Source of the DNA: JBJXDT01 sp046153505
Lineage (GTDB): Bacteria > Pseudomonadota > Gammaproteobacteria > Burkholderiales > Methylophilaceae
DNA length: 24,688 nt
Direction: 5' to 3'
Assembly: GCA_046153505.1 (NCBI GenBank)
Contig: JBJXDT010000080.1
Span: forward strand, 1 to 24,688
In this document: one piece after another, positions 8,559 to 16,214 of the stretch
Layout: each line of letters begins with the position of its first letter
Position numbering within the stretch: position 1 is the stretch's first letter
Notes under the pieces: generated by a model
Told to the model about the DNA's origin: nothing
The model's database searches: none
Seen by the model: the letters and a program-made list of their open reading frames with translations, nothing else
Position numbers and translations under genes: made by a program

Positions 8559-9317
8559 GTGTCAGAAAATAAACAATTCTCGAATGCCATTATTGTGCTC
8601 GGCGTGTTGCTCGCTATCGGTATGGCAAGTGCAGCGTTTATATTGGGCGTGCAAGCCAAACGCGCGGTGTCTGGGCAACAAAGCATCACCGTTAAAGGTT
8701 TAGCGGAAAAACCTATTAAGGCAGATTCGGCGGAATGGTCAATTAGCGTGGGCGTCACCGCGCCAACTCAAGCCGAGGCCTTAGAAGCCGTTGCCACAGA
8801 GCGCAAAGTGGTTGAGGAATTTCTTACTAAACAAGGATTTGCGACCGAAAATATTACTGCAGATGTGGAAACAATTAATCCGCATTATGAAGAAATTTTT
8901 ATTAAAGATACCCCACGCCAAGTGCAAAAAGGCTTTGATGCCTATCAAAGTTTGGCGGTTACAAGTAAAGATTTAGCTAAAATCAGCACGGCCAATAAGG
9001 CATTGCTGCAATTAAAAGCCGATAATCACCCAGTTACAGCGCAGCCGCCACAATTTTTAGTGAGCGATTTAGAGTCTGTCAAAATGTCTTTAATTGCTGA
9101 TGCCACCAAAAATGCGCGTGCCCGTGCCACTGAATTTGTGAAGCAAGATGGCGTAAAAGTAGGCGTAATGAAATCGGCCAGCCAAGGCGCATTTTATATA
9201 TTGCCAGTAGGTAAAAATAATGATGACACTGATAACAGTTATGGTGGAATTAATGATAAATCGACCATCGATAAAACCGCTCGTGTAGTCGTGACCATTG
9301 TTTACAACATTGAATAA
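8559..9317 (+). CDS. SIMPL-domain (DUF541) protein, membrane-anchored
   Basis: The 252-residue protein has an uncleaved-looking N-terminal membrane segment (about residues 9-30, SNAIIVLGVLLAIGMASAAFI), then a SIMPL/DUF541 domain beginning QSITVKGLAEKPIKADSAEWSISV and ending in the typical ARVVVTIVY. The family is periplasmic or membrane-associated and poorly understood; members such as E. coli YggE are linked to oxidative-stress phenotypes. I do not assign a specific role. The start is GTG, chosen because GGGAG at 8548-8552 lies 6 bases upstream, inside the end of hisS. It interrupts the usual hisS-yfgM adjacency together with the two ABC genes that follow. Confidence 0.88.
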   Translation: MSENKQFSNAIIVLGVLLAIGMASAAFILGVQAKRAVSGQQSITVKGLAEKPIKADSAEWSISVGVTAPTQAEALEAVATERKVVEEFLTKQGFATENITADVETINPHYEEIFIKDTPRQVQKGFDAYQSLAVTSKDLAKISTANKALLQLKADNHPVTAQPPQFLVSDLESVKMSLIADATKNARARATEFVKQDGVKVGVMKSASQGAFYILPVGKNNDDTDNSYGGINDKSTIDKTARVVVTIVYNIE

Positions 9318-9319
9318 TA

Positions 9320-10156
9320 ATGACTGAAATTCTAAAAATTGAGCGTTTAAACGTCACCCCTAAAAACGACCCCAGCCGTTTTTTAGTGAAAAACGTAGCT
9401 TTGACGCTTTCTCAAGGCAAAACTACCTGCATCGTAGGTGAATCTGGGAGTGGAAAAAGTCTCACCGCGCTTACCATTATGGGCCTGCTTTCTAATCAAT
9501 TGGCGCCTGCTGGAAAAGTTGAATTTCAAGGGGTAGATATTACAAAGTTGGATAATAAAGCTTTGCAAAAGATACGCGGCGCAAAAATCGCTATGATATT
9601 TCAAGAGCCAATGACCTCACTTAACCCAGTGCTAACGGTTGGTTACCAAATTGGCGAGGCATTGACAGCGCATTTGGGACTTAAAGGCGCGGCCTTGAAA
9701 GCTAAGGTAGAAGCGCTTTTGCAGCAAGTTGGCATTCCAGTTGAGCGCTTTAATAGTTATCCGGACGAGCTTTCAGGCGGGCAACGCCAACGCGTGATGA
9801 TTGCGATGAGCATTGCTTGCGAACCTGCATTGCTCATCGCCGATGAGCCAACAACGGCGCTGGATGTGACGGTGCAAGCACAAATTCTCAAGCTTTTAGA
9901 TGAGCTAAAAACTCGCATGAACATGGCCATGCTTTTTATAACCCATGATTTTGGCGTGGTGGCGGATATTGCTGACGATGTGATTGTGATGTTTAGGGGT
10001 GAAATTGTTGAAGCTGGCACAAAAGAACAAGTGCTCAATAAACCTAAACATCCTTATACCAAGGCTTTGCTGGCATGTGTGCCAGATGCTGAGGGAAAAA
10101 AACAACTTAAGCCAATTGATTATGCATGGTTAACAGACAAGAAGGCCGCGGCATGA
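9320..10156 (+). CDS. Peptide/nickel-type ABC transporter ATP-binding protein, DppD/OppD-like
   Basis: This is an ABC ATPase with Walker A GESGSGKS (40-47), Q-loop FQEP, signature LSGGQRQR (151-158), Walker B LLIADEP ending in catalytic E176, and switch histidine in FITHDFG. The segment HPYTKALLACVP near the C-terminus is typical of DppD/OppD importers of oligopeptides, dipeptides or nickel. At 278 residues it is shorter than the roughly 330 of classical OppD, because the C-terminal extension is brief. It starts 2 bp after the SIMPL gene and overlaps the next ATPase (ATGA). No permease or binding protein lies beside it, so the substrate is unknown. Confidence 0.9.
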   Translation: MTEILKIERLNVTPKNDPSRFLVKNVALTLSQGKTTCIVGESGSGKSLTALTIMGLLSNQLAPAGKVEFQGVDITKLDNKALQKIRGAKIAMIFQEPMTSLNPVLTVGYQIGEALTAHLGLKGAALKAKVEALLQQVGIPVERFNSYPDELSGGQRQRVMIAMSIACEPALLIADEPTTALDVTVQAQILKLLDELKTRMNMAMLFITHDFGVVADIADDVIVMFRGEIVEAGTKEQVLNKPKHPYTKALLACVPDAEGKKQLKPIDYAWLTDKKAAA

Positions 10157-10965
10157 CGCAAGAAAATTTAAAAGATGTAATTTTACAAGCTAAGCATTTG
10201 GTGAAAACCTACACACAACGTAGCGGGCGTTTTGGTTTTGAAACAACACAAATCAAGGCACTAGACGATGTGAGTGTTAAGTTAAAGGTTGGTTCAACGC
10301 TCGCGGTGGTTGGCGAATCTGGAAGCGGAAAATCCACGTTGGCGCGTTGTCTGTTACAATTGCATCCTTTCGATAGCGGCGAAGTACTTTTTCAAGGTCA
10401 AGATTTAACGAAGTTAAATAGTGAAGCCTTGCGAGCCTCGCGCAAGCATTTGCAAATGGTGTTTCAAGATCCATTTGCATCGCTTAACCCACGCATGAAA
10501 GTGGGCGAGATTGTTGGCGAAGGGTTGTTAATTCACGGACTAGGTTCCGTAGCAGAGCAGAAAAAGCAAGTCTTTGCGATGCTTGAAAAAGTGGGCTTGA
10601 GTGCAGAAGATGCAAACAAATATCCACATCAGTTTTCAGGTGGACAGCGACAACGTATTGGCATTGCGCGTGCGTTGGTGTTGCAGCCAAAAGTAGTAGT
10701 GTGTGATGAGCCAGTATCGGCGTTGGATGTTTCGGTGCAAGCGCAAATATTGTTATTGCTTAAGCAGTTACAAAAAGAAATGGGCTTGAGTTACCTTTTT
10801 ATAACGCATGATTTGCGCGTAGTTAGGCATATCGCTGACGAAGTTGTGGTAATGAATAAAGGTAAAATTGTTGAGCAAGGCACAGTGGATGATATATTTC
10901 GAAATCCGCAGGCAGCTTATACACAACAATTATTGAACGCAATTCCAGGTAGAAAAGCGGCATAA
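10153..10965 (+). CDS. Peptide/nickel-type ABC transporter ATP-binding protein, DppF/OppF-like
   Basis: This is the partner ATPase of the previous gene: Walker A GESGSGKS (54-61), Q-loop FQDPFASLNPRM, signature FSGGQRQR, Walker B VVVCDEP and switch FITHDLR, then an OppF-like end (AYTQQLLNAIPGRKAA). DppD and DppF types form a heterodimer that powers one transporter. The frame is open from an ATG at 10126, but I chose 10153: it gives a 4-bp ATGA overlap with the previous stop and has GAAGG (10141-10145) 7 bases upstream, giving 270 residues. The permeases this pair must energise are not in the window, so they should be encoded elsewhere. Confidence 0.9.
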   Translation: MTQENLKDVILQAKHLVKTYTQRSGRFGFETTQIKALDDVSVKLKVGSTLAVVGESGSGKSTLARCLLQLHPFDSGEVLFQGQDLTKLNSEALRASRKHLQMVFQDPFASLNPRMKVGEIVGEGLLIHGLGSVAEQKKQVFAMLEKVGLSAEDANKYPHQFSGGQRQRIGIARALVLQPKVVVCDEPVSALDVSVQAQILLLLKQLQKEMGLSYLFITHDLRVVRHIADEVVVMNKGKIVEQGTVDDIFRNPQAAYTQQLLNAIPGRKAA

Positions 10966-11010
10966 GATAAACGGAATAAGATTTTTGGAAATAGACTTTA
11001 GGACATAAAA

Positions 11011-11637
11011 ATGGCATTAGATTTAGAAGAGCAAGAACAGTTAGACGAATTTAAGGCATGGTGGAATAAAAATGGAAAGATGGCCACCAGTATAGTATTG
11101 GCGGCCCTTGTCGCCTATTGTGCTTGGGTAGGTTATAACTACTTACAGCAGAAAAAAGCAGTTGAGGCATCGGAGTTGTTTCAAAGTTTGGTGCAATTAG
11201 ATGTTACTAAAATAAGTGATATAAAAAAACAATCTGCCAAATTAATGGAAAGTTTTGCTGGCACACCATATGCTGGCCGTGCTGCAGTTTTTGCTGCCAA
11301 AAACAACTATGCAGCCAATGACGGTAAAAGTGCCAAAGCACAATTAGAATGGGCGATTGCAAATGCCAAAGAAAGCTCGGTGAAAGCAATTGCTAGCTTG
11401 CAACTTGCTTCGATATTGTTAGAAGAAAAAAATTACGATGGCGCGCAAAAAGTGCTATCGGCGGAAATGGATAAGGGCTACGATGGCTTAAAACAAGGCT
11501 TGCAGGGTGATGTGTATCTGGCGCAAGGCAAGCAAGCAGAGGCAAAAAAAGCTTATGAGGCGGCGTTAGAGAATCTGGATGCCGAAGGTAGATTGCACCA
11601 ATACACGCAACAAAAGCTTGAAGCTCTTGGCAGTTAA
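11011..11637 (+). CDS. yfgM: YfgM-family tetratricopeptide protein, ancillary SecYEG/BAM-linked factor
   Basis: The 208-residue protein begins MALDLEEQEQLDEFKAWWNKNG, the hallmark start of YfgM, followed by one membrane segment (about residues 25-45) and a periplasmic TPR-like domain (about 50-208) with QLASILLEEKNYDGAQKVL. In E. coli YfgM binds PpiD and the SecYEG translocon and assists periplasmic proteins on their way to the outer membrane. Its place directly before bamB and der is the conserved one. AGGA (11000-11003) lies 7 bases before the ATG. It is 45 bp after the ABC gene pair, enough for an internal promoter, but none is obvious. Confidence 0.9.
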   Translation: MALDLEEQEQLDEFKAWWNKNGKMATSIVLAALVAYCAWVGYNYLQQKKAVEASELFQSLVQLDVTKISDIKKQSAKLMESFAGTPYAGRAAVFAAKNNYAANDGKSAKAQLEWAIANAKESSVKAIASLQLASILLEEKNYDGAQKVLSAEMDKGYDGLKQGLQGDVYLAQGKQAEAKKAYEAALENLDAEGRLHQYTQQKLEALGS

Positions 11638-11661
11638 GTATTAAGTCGTTTTATTATATTT

Positions 11662-13005
11662 ATGATTAAACTCCTGCGATTCACATTATTGGCGAGTGCG
11701 TTATTTTTAACGGCTTGCAGTACATTTACCGAACTCACTTCAGACCTTAAAGACAAGGTGATGGGCAAGGAGCCGCCGAACCCGCCCGCAGTATTAGAGG
11801 AGTTTAAGCAAACCTATACCGCAAAAGTAATTTGGTCCAGCAAAATTGGTGATACAAATCGGTATGATTTCACGCCGGCACTAGAGGCTGGCTATGTTTA
11901 TGGTGCAGATGCTGAAGGCGACTTGCTAAAATTAGATGCTCCTACTGGTAAGCAAATTTGGCGAGTAAAAGCAACTGAGCCTATCAGTGGTGGCGTAGGT
12001 GCAGGTGGCGGTTTAGTGCTGGTGGGAAGCAACAAAGGCAATGTGTTAGCTTTCGATTTAAACGGCAAACAACTTTGGAAATCAAAAGTTTCTAGCGAAA
12101 TTTTAAGTGCCCCGCGTTATTTTGATGGCAATGTGATTGTGCGTACGGGAGATAATCATATTTATGGCATCGATGCAGCGGATGGCACCCGTAAATGGGT
12201 TTACGAACGCACAAACCCAGCATTAAGTCTTCGCAGTAGTGCCGGTTTAATCGTTGATGGTGGCGCTGTTTATGCTGGTTTTTCAGGCGGCAAGATGGTA
12301 GCGATTCGCGCAGATAACGGTAAATTGTTGTGGGAAGCTACCGTGGCGCAACCTAAAGGTGTTACTGAAATTGAGCGCATTGCAGATATCACAAGTTTGC
12401 CCGTTGTCGATGGCCCAGTAGTCTTCGCAGTAGCCTATCAAGGCAGAGTTGCTGCAGTTGATCGCACAAACGGTAAAGTGATTTGGAACAGAGATATTTC
12501 GAGTTATGCTGGCATTAACATTGAAGATGGCAGACTTTATGTTACACATAGCTTAGGCTCAGTCTATGCACTCGACTATTCCACCAGCAAAACATTTTGG
12601 CGCCAGCCAGCGCTACTAAATCGCAGACTTACTGCGCCATTGCCAATGGGCAACTTAGTTGCTGTGGGCGATTTAGAGGGTTATGTACACTTTTTAAATC
12701 GTGATGATGGAAGTTTTGCTAGCCGTATAAAAGTAGATGGCGACCCTGTGATGTCATTAATTCAGGGAAGTTCTGCTTCGCAATTAATCGCTGCAACCCG
12801 TGGTGGCAGCTTGTATGCAGTTTCTGTTACCGAAGTCGGCGCAAGCCCTAATGTCAAGCCAGAAGAAGCTAAAAAACCAAGCGAGCCAGCGCCTGCAGAA
12901 CAAAAAAGTGAAGAGCGTAGTATTCTGTTCAGAGATAATCCATTGCTACCAGATACGCAAGACAGCGGACCTGGTATTCGTCTGCCAAGTTCCGAGCCGC
13001 AATAA
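11662..13005 (+). CDS. bamB: Outer-membrane assembly lipoprotein BamB
   Basis: BamB is a lipoprotein of the BAM complex that inserts beta-barrel proteins in the outer membrane. The sequence shows a lipobox LTAC (C19), then an eight-bladed PQQ/WD40-like propeller with repeated blades such as GLVLVGSNKGNVLAFDLNGKQLW and DGAVYAGFSGG-type strands up to about residue 388. At 447 residues it is longer than the usual 380-395 because of a Pro/Glu/Ser-rich tail (about residues 390-447) after the last blade. No strong Shine-Dalgarno precedes the ATG. The order yfgM-bamB-der is the standard one. A second BAM lipoprotein, bamD, lies further along this window. Confidence 0.94.
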   Translation: MIKLLRFTLLASALFLTACSTFTELTSDLKDKVMGKEPPNPPAVLEEFKQTYTAKVIWSSKIGDTNRYDFTPALEAGYVYGADAEGDLLKLDAPTGKQIWRVKATEPISGGVGAGGGLVLVGSNKGNVLAFDLNGKQLWKSKVSSEILSAPRYFDGNVIVRTGDNHIYGIDAADGTRKWVYERTNPALSLRSSAGLIVDGGAVYAGFSGGKMVAIRADNGKLLWEATVAQPKGVTEIERIADITSLPVVDGPVVFAVAYQGRVAAVDRTNGKVIWNRDISSYAGINIEDGRLYVTHSLGSVYALDYSTSKTFWRQPALLNRRLTAPLPMGNLVAVGDLEGYVHFLNRDDGSFASRIKVDGDPVMSLIQGSSASQLIAATRGGSLYAVSVTEVGASPNVKPEEAKKPSEPAPAEQKSEERSILFRDNPLLPDTQDSGPGIRLPSSEPQ

Positions 13006-13011
13006 ACACTT

Positions 13012-14478
13012 ATGTTACCCACCATTGTGCTTGTTGGCCGACCTAACGTCGGAAAATCCACCCTATTTAATCGCTTAACACGAAGCCGCGATGCGCTTGT
13101 GGCCGATTTGCCAGGTCTCACGCGCGATCGTCATTACGGGCGCGGTATAGGCGCCAGTAAGCCATATCTGGTAATAGATACAGGTGGCTTTGAGCCGCGC
13201 GCCGATAGTGGCATTCTCAAAGAAATGGCCAAGCAAACCTTGCTGGCCGTAGATGAAGCCGATTTGGTGATATTTTTAGTAGATGGTCGCGCTGGCATGA
13301 CGCCGCAAGAACACATCATTGCTGATATTCTGCGTAAATCCCAACGCCCTGTTTTGCTGGCGGTGAACAAAACCGAAGGCATGCAAAAAGCGGTGGTAAG
13401 TGCAGATTTCTACGAACTCGGTTTGGGCGATCCTCTGTCAATTTCTTCTGCACATGGCGAAGGTGTAAAAGACATTATCGAGCTAGCGCTTGAGCGCTTT
13501 CCAGAAGATGCACCAGAAGATAAAGACCATGATGATCGCGTACCAAAAATTGCGATTGTTGGTCGCCCGAATGTTGGCAAATCTACCTTAGTCAACGCAT
13601 TGCTGGGGGAAGAACGCATGATTGCGTTTGACGAGCCCGGTACAACGCGCGACAGCATTTACGTTGATTTAGAAAAAGATGGCAAAACATATACCATTAT
13701 CGATACTGCAGGCGTGCGTAAGCGCGGACGCGTGTTCGAATCAATAGAAAAATTTTCAGTTGTTAAAACCATGCAGGCCATTGAAGACGCCAATGTCGCG
13801 ATACTCGTGGTAGATGCTCAAGAAGGAATTACCGAGCAAGACGCACACGTTGCAGCTTATATCCTCGATGCAGGCCGCGCGCTAGTGGTTGCAGTGAATA
13901 AGTGGGACGGTTTGAAAGACGACGAGCGCGAATTTATTAAAAATGAAATTGATAGAAAGCTCGTTTTTTTAGATTTTGCCAAGTTCCACTATATTTCCGC
14001 ATTGCGTAAAAAGGGTCTGCCTGAGCTGTTCGATTCCGTCGATGGCGCATTTAAAGCGGCATTTGCCAATTTAGCCACACCACAACTTACGCGCGTGCTT
14101 ATTGATGCCATTGCCCAACACCAACCGCCAATCAGCAAAGGCATTCGCCCTAAACTACGCTACGCACATCAGGGCGGGGTAAATCCGCCAATCGTTGTCG
14201 TACATGGTAGCCATGTTAAAGATGTAAAAGACAGCTACAAACGTTATTTAGAAGGCATTTTCCGCAAGACATTTCAACTGGTAGGTACCCCATTACGTGT
14301 ACAATTTAAGCAAGGTGAAAATCCATTTGCCGAAGCGCCAGATAAGCGCAAAGCGGGCGAAGGCATTGTGAGTATGCGTCGTCGAAAAACCGCGCAACGC
14401 GCTGAGCTTAAAGCCAAAAAGACGCAGAAGATAAGAAGCGTTAAGCGGTTTTCTAGCCCCACCACTTTACTCGCTTAA
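13012..14478 (+). CDS. der: Ribosome-assembly GTPase Der (EngA)
   Basis: Der carries two tandem GTPase domains and a KH-like domain and acts in maturation of the 50S subunit. Both P-loops are present and nearly identical: GRPNVGKS at residues 9-16 and 184-191. Switch motifs DTGG and DTAG follow, with the base-specificity motifs NKTE (about 119) and NKWD. The KH-like domain occupies roughly residues 355-450, followed by a basic tail (MRRRKTAQRAELKAKK). The 488-residue length is in the family range. It begins 6 bp after bamB with no Shine-Dalgarno, so coupling is likely. It is the last gene of the long plus-strand run. Confidence 0.97.
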   Translation: MLPTIVLVGRPNVGKSTLFNRLTRSRDALVADLPGLTRDRHYGRGIGASKPYLVIDTGGFEPRADSGILKEMAKQTLLAVDEADLVIFLVDGRAGMTPQEHIIADILRKSQRPVLLAVNKTEGMQKAVVSADFYELGLGDPLSISSAHGEGVKDIIELALERFPEDAPEDKDHDDRVPKIAIVGRPNVGKSTLVNALLGEERMIAFDEPGTTRDSIYVDLEKDGKTYTIIDTAGVRKRGRVFESIEKFSVVKTMQAIEDANVAILVVDAQEGITEQDAHVAAYILDAGRALVVAVNKWDGLKDDEREFIKNEIDRKLVFLDFAKFHYISALRKKGLPELFDSVDGAFKAAFANLATPQLTRVLIDAIAQHQPPISKGIRPKLRYAHQGGVNPPIVVVHGSHVKDVKDSYKRYLEGIFRKTFQLVGTPLRVQFKQGENPFAEAPDKRKAGEGIVSMRRRKTAQRAELKAKKTQKIRSVKRFSSPTTLLA

Positions 14479-14561
14479 CAATTCGGTATAGCCTATGTAT
14501 TAATAATAGAATCAAGCTGATATTAAGTTATTTTGAGATTGAATCAACAAGGGGAATTAAT

Positions 14562-15206
14562 GTGGATGCTGAAAAAGAACAAAAAGCTCTAAGCGCCTAT
14601 GCTAAGTTTTTGCATGGTAGACATATAAGCAGCGAAGCGATTGCTTTACGCGTTAAATTTTTAGAAAAACTTGCTATCCTATTACAAGGCAAATCAACGA
14701 GAGAAGAGTACGGTAAAGCTTTAGAAACCGCGCTAAAAGTTGAAGGAAATATCGAGCGTCATCAACAACTTAACATAGCTCGCGAGTTTTTTCCGTTCTG
14801 GATAGACGACGTTAAAATGATTGCAAGAATGAGCGAAACTTACGGGTATGATTTAAGTATTTCGCAACTCAAACCACTGCCAGCATTAAGTGTAGACGAG
14901 CTCAACAGCCACAAACTTGATGCTAATGAGGAAGATTTGCTAAGCCGATATGCCAAATATATGAAAGAACAAAATTTGGCAGATGATTTGGTGCAAGCAA
15001 GGATTCGTTTGGCAAAACTCGTATTGATACGCTTGCGTGATATCCCAATTAAAAACAATGTGTCATACCGTATGGCAGTTGAGGCAACCTTGCCGCTATT
15101 TAATGTGGATGATATTAGGCAACGCTTTTTGCTTGCAATTCGCGAGTTTTTCTATATTTGGATTGCCAAAGTTGACCCCAACTACACGCCAATCTTTACC
15201 CGATAA
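14562..15206 (+). CDS. Unrecognised soluble protein made of two tandem homologous modules
   Basis: I do not recognise this 214-residue protein. It has no signal peptide or membrane segment and looks largely helical. It consists of two related halves, about residues 8-84 and 125-204. Each starts with an L-S-x-Y-A-K-(F/Y) segment (LSAYAKFL versus LSRYAKYM) and ends with REFF-aromatic-W-I (REFFPFWI versus REFFYIWI). A short linker rich in Ser, Leu and Asp joins them. The start is GTG at 14562, supported by AGGGGA (14550-14555) 6 bases upstream; the overlapping ATG at 14560 is out of frame and hits a stop after ten codons. It stands alone, 83 bp after der, so it probably has its own promoter. Confidence 0.75.
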   Translation: MDAEKEQKALSAYAKFLHGRHISSEAIALRVKFLEKLAILLQGKSTREEYGKALETALKVEGNIERHQQLNIAREFFPFWIDDVKMIARMSETYGYDLSISQLKPLPALSVDELNSHKLDANEEDLLSRYAKYMKEQNLADDLVQARIRLAKLVLIRLRDIPIKNNVSYRMAVEATLPLFNVDDIRQRFLLAIREFFYIWIAKVDPNYTPIFTR

Positions 15207-15228
15207 GTCAATATAATTTAAAGCAGTT

Positions 15229-15263
15229 GCCCTGCGAGCCAATATCCATGGGGCTTGTAGGGC
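15229..15263 (+). terminator. Strong stem-loop after the two-module gene, terminator-like without a T tract
   Basis: Arms at 15229-15240 (GCCCTGCGAGCC) and 15252-15263 (GGCTTGTAGGGC) pair over 12 positions, two of them G-U, around an 11-base loop. It begins 22 bp after the stop of the 14562-15206 gene, a natural place for a terminator. No run of T follows on either strand, so it may instead be an mRNA-stabilising hairpin or mark the edge of the adjoining cassette region. Confidence 0.4.
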
Positions 15264-15277
15264 GTCAATAGCGTAGC

Positions 15278-15340
15278 GTATAACGCCAAGCTAATCCGCC
15301 TTACGAGTTCTATTGATGCGAATATTAGAAGTCACTTTAA
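15278..15340 (-). other. Degenerate attC-like site at the 3' side of the first cassette-like gene
   Basis: Read on the minus strand, a right-hand core GTTATAC (15284 to 15278) is preceded by a 6-base spacer and an inverted pair at 15291-15299 and 15318-15328. That pair forms a 9-bp stem with one G-U pair and a 2-base bulge on one side, as attC L boxes do. The L''-side spacer is 5 bases, as in attC, but the expected AAC of the left core (15334-15340) is not conserved. This is a weaker match than the site at 15850-15907 and may be a decayed copy. Confidence 0.35.
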
Positions 15341-15406
15341 CCGAGTAGCGAGATATTGTCTTTGAAAGTACCAGGCATACGCGAAGCCGACGCAATGAAT
15401 GGCAGC

Positions 15407-15844
15407 TCAATTTAGTAGAACGCATAACAGGTATAGCGATGAGCCTAAAGCGTTACGTGAAGTGAACGGCTCGCTCGTAGACCAGCTCACCGCCCCAAAC
15501 ACAACTGCTGTGATTATAACTCCCGTGAAGGCTACCAATGCGGCAACTCTATAAGACTTGGGCGACCAACGTAACTGCCATCTAATCTCGGAAATAGATG
15601 AGTAAGGCCCCTCGTCGTTGGTTGACGACACCTTACCCAAAGCAGAGTTTAACTCAGTTGTGAGCCCTGCAATCAATAGAGCAAGATAAAACATTGCACC
15701 CAATGCAATCAAGACCACTGTTAGGGAAAATTGTGAAAGGTGCTCGTCGGTAGAGCAAAGCAACGCGATAACAATGCATGCTACGGCGGCAACTATAGCA
15801 ATTCGTTCAGCGATTGCAAGTTGTTGTTTTCTCGCGCTTAGCAC
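15407..15844 (-). CDS. Unrecognised small membrane protein in a gene-cassette-like context
   Basis: I do not recognise this protein. It has three hydrophobic segments (numbering from the upstream ATG: about residues 20-38, 48-69 and 104-127) and ends inside a fourth hydrophobic stretch (SSLYLLCVLLN), so the C-terminus may be truncated. The frame opens with an ATG at 15865 (152 residues), but that ATG has no Shine-Dalgarno and lies inside the attC-like site. I prefer the GTG at 15844 (145 residues), which has AGGA 5 bases upstream, formed by the right-hand attC core itself. It sits on the strand opposite to der and the preceding gene, between two attC-like sites, which suggests capture as a cassette. 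Function unknown. Confidence 0.6.
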   Translation of the reverse strand: MLSARKQQLAIAERIAIVAAVACIVIALLCSTDEHLSQFSLTVVLIALGAMFYLALLIAGLTTELNSALGKVSSTNDEGPYSSISEIRWQLRWSPKSYRVAALVAFTGVIITAVVFGAVSWSTSEPFTSRNALGSSLYLLCVLLN

Positions 15845-15849
15845 TTGAT

Positions 15850-15907
15850 TCCTAACGTTTGACATTAGGTGCGCCGCAAGTAGTCACGCTTAATGGATAG
15901 GTTAGGC
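15850..15907 (-). other. attC: attC-like integron recombination site (58 bp)
   Basis: On the minus strand the left core is GCCTAAC (15907 to 15901, fits RYYYAAC), then a 5-base spacer, L'' CATTAAG, a short central region, L' CTAATG, a 6-base spacer TCAAAC, and right core GTTAGGA (15856 to 15850, GTTRRRY except the last base). The outer cores pair at 6 of 7 positions. The L boxes pair as CATTAG/CTAATG with one extra A in L'', matching the extrahelical base used for strand choice. The 5/6 spacer pattern and 58-bp length match short class 1 cassette attC sites. It lies directly between two small genes. Confidence 0.75.
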
Positions 15908-15924
15908 TGTGCACATTCGTCAAT

Positions 15925-16182
15925 TTAGTTATTTCGATTGGCATGTTGATTCCCAAAATATTTCACGCTGACAAACAGCATATAACCACAGAAATATAGG
16001 AAATTTATAAGCAAGCAAAGAATAAGGACAGCTTTAATAACGGGATATGTGATTCGCATTTCATCGAATTGATTTAATAAAAATACAATCAACGAAAAAC
16101 CAACAAAGTAGCCAACATTTATTAGCCCCCAGCAAACATTTTGTATTGGGGTTTGTGATGTTTTGAATCTAAGTCTTAACAT
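15925..16182 (-). CDS. Unrecognised small two-segment membrane protein, cassette-like
   Basis: This 85-residue protein is not recognised. It has two hydrophobic segments (about residues 17-37 and 48-72), a basic N-terminus (MLRLRFKTSQ) and a hydrophilic Asn-rich end (NQHANRNN). It is more AT-rich than its neighbours. Its stop lies 17 bp before the left core of the attC-like site, and its start lies 7 bp after a GTTGGGC (16196 to 16190, minus strand) that fits the right-core consensus GTTRRRY. Tight packing between such cores is the standard layout of an integron gene cassette. The Shine-Dalgarno is weak. A toxin, antitoxin or phage-defence role is possible for cassette genes but nothing in the sequence shows one. 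Confidence 0.55.
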   Translation of the reverse strand: MLRLRFKTSQTPIQNVCWGLINVGYFVGFSLIVFLLNQFDEMRITYPVIKAVLILCLLINFLYFCGYMLFVSVKYFGNQHANRNN

Positions 16183-16189
16183 TCTTCAT

Positions 16190-16196
16190 GCCCAAC
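16190..16196 (-). other. Candidate cassette boundary core site GTTGGGC
   Basis: On the minus strand GTTGGGC fits the integron right-core consensus GTTRRRY and lies just upstream of the 85-residue gene, preceded by ATAAC. No matching left core or paired L boxes are found upstream, so it is a half site or the edge of the inserted segment at best. Confidence 0.3.
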
Positions 16197-16214
16197 GTTA
16201 TATTGGTGACCTAT

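Noticed and set aside
15422..15460. GTTATGC core (minus strand 15428 to 15422) inside the 3' end of the first cassette-like gene as another attC
   Set aside because: The surrounding boxes do not pair, the distance to the nearest AAC (15446-15448) is too short, and the site lies inside a reading frame.
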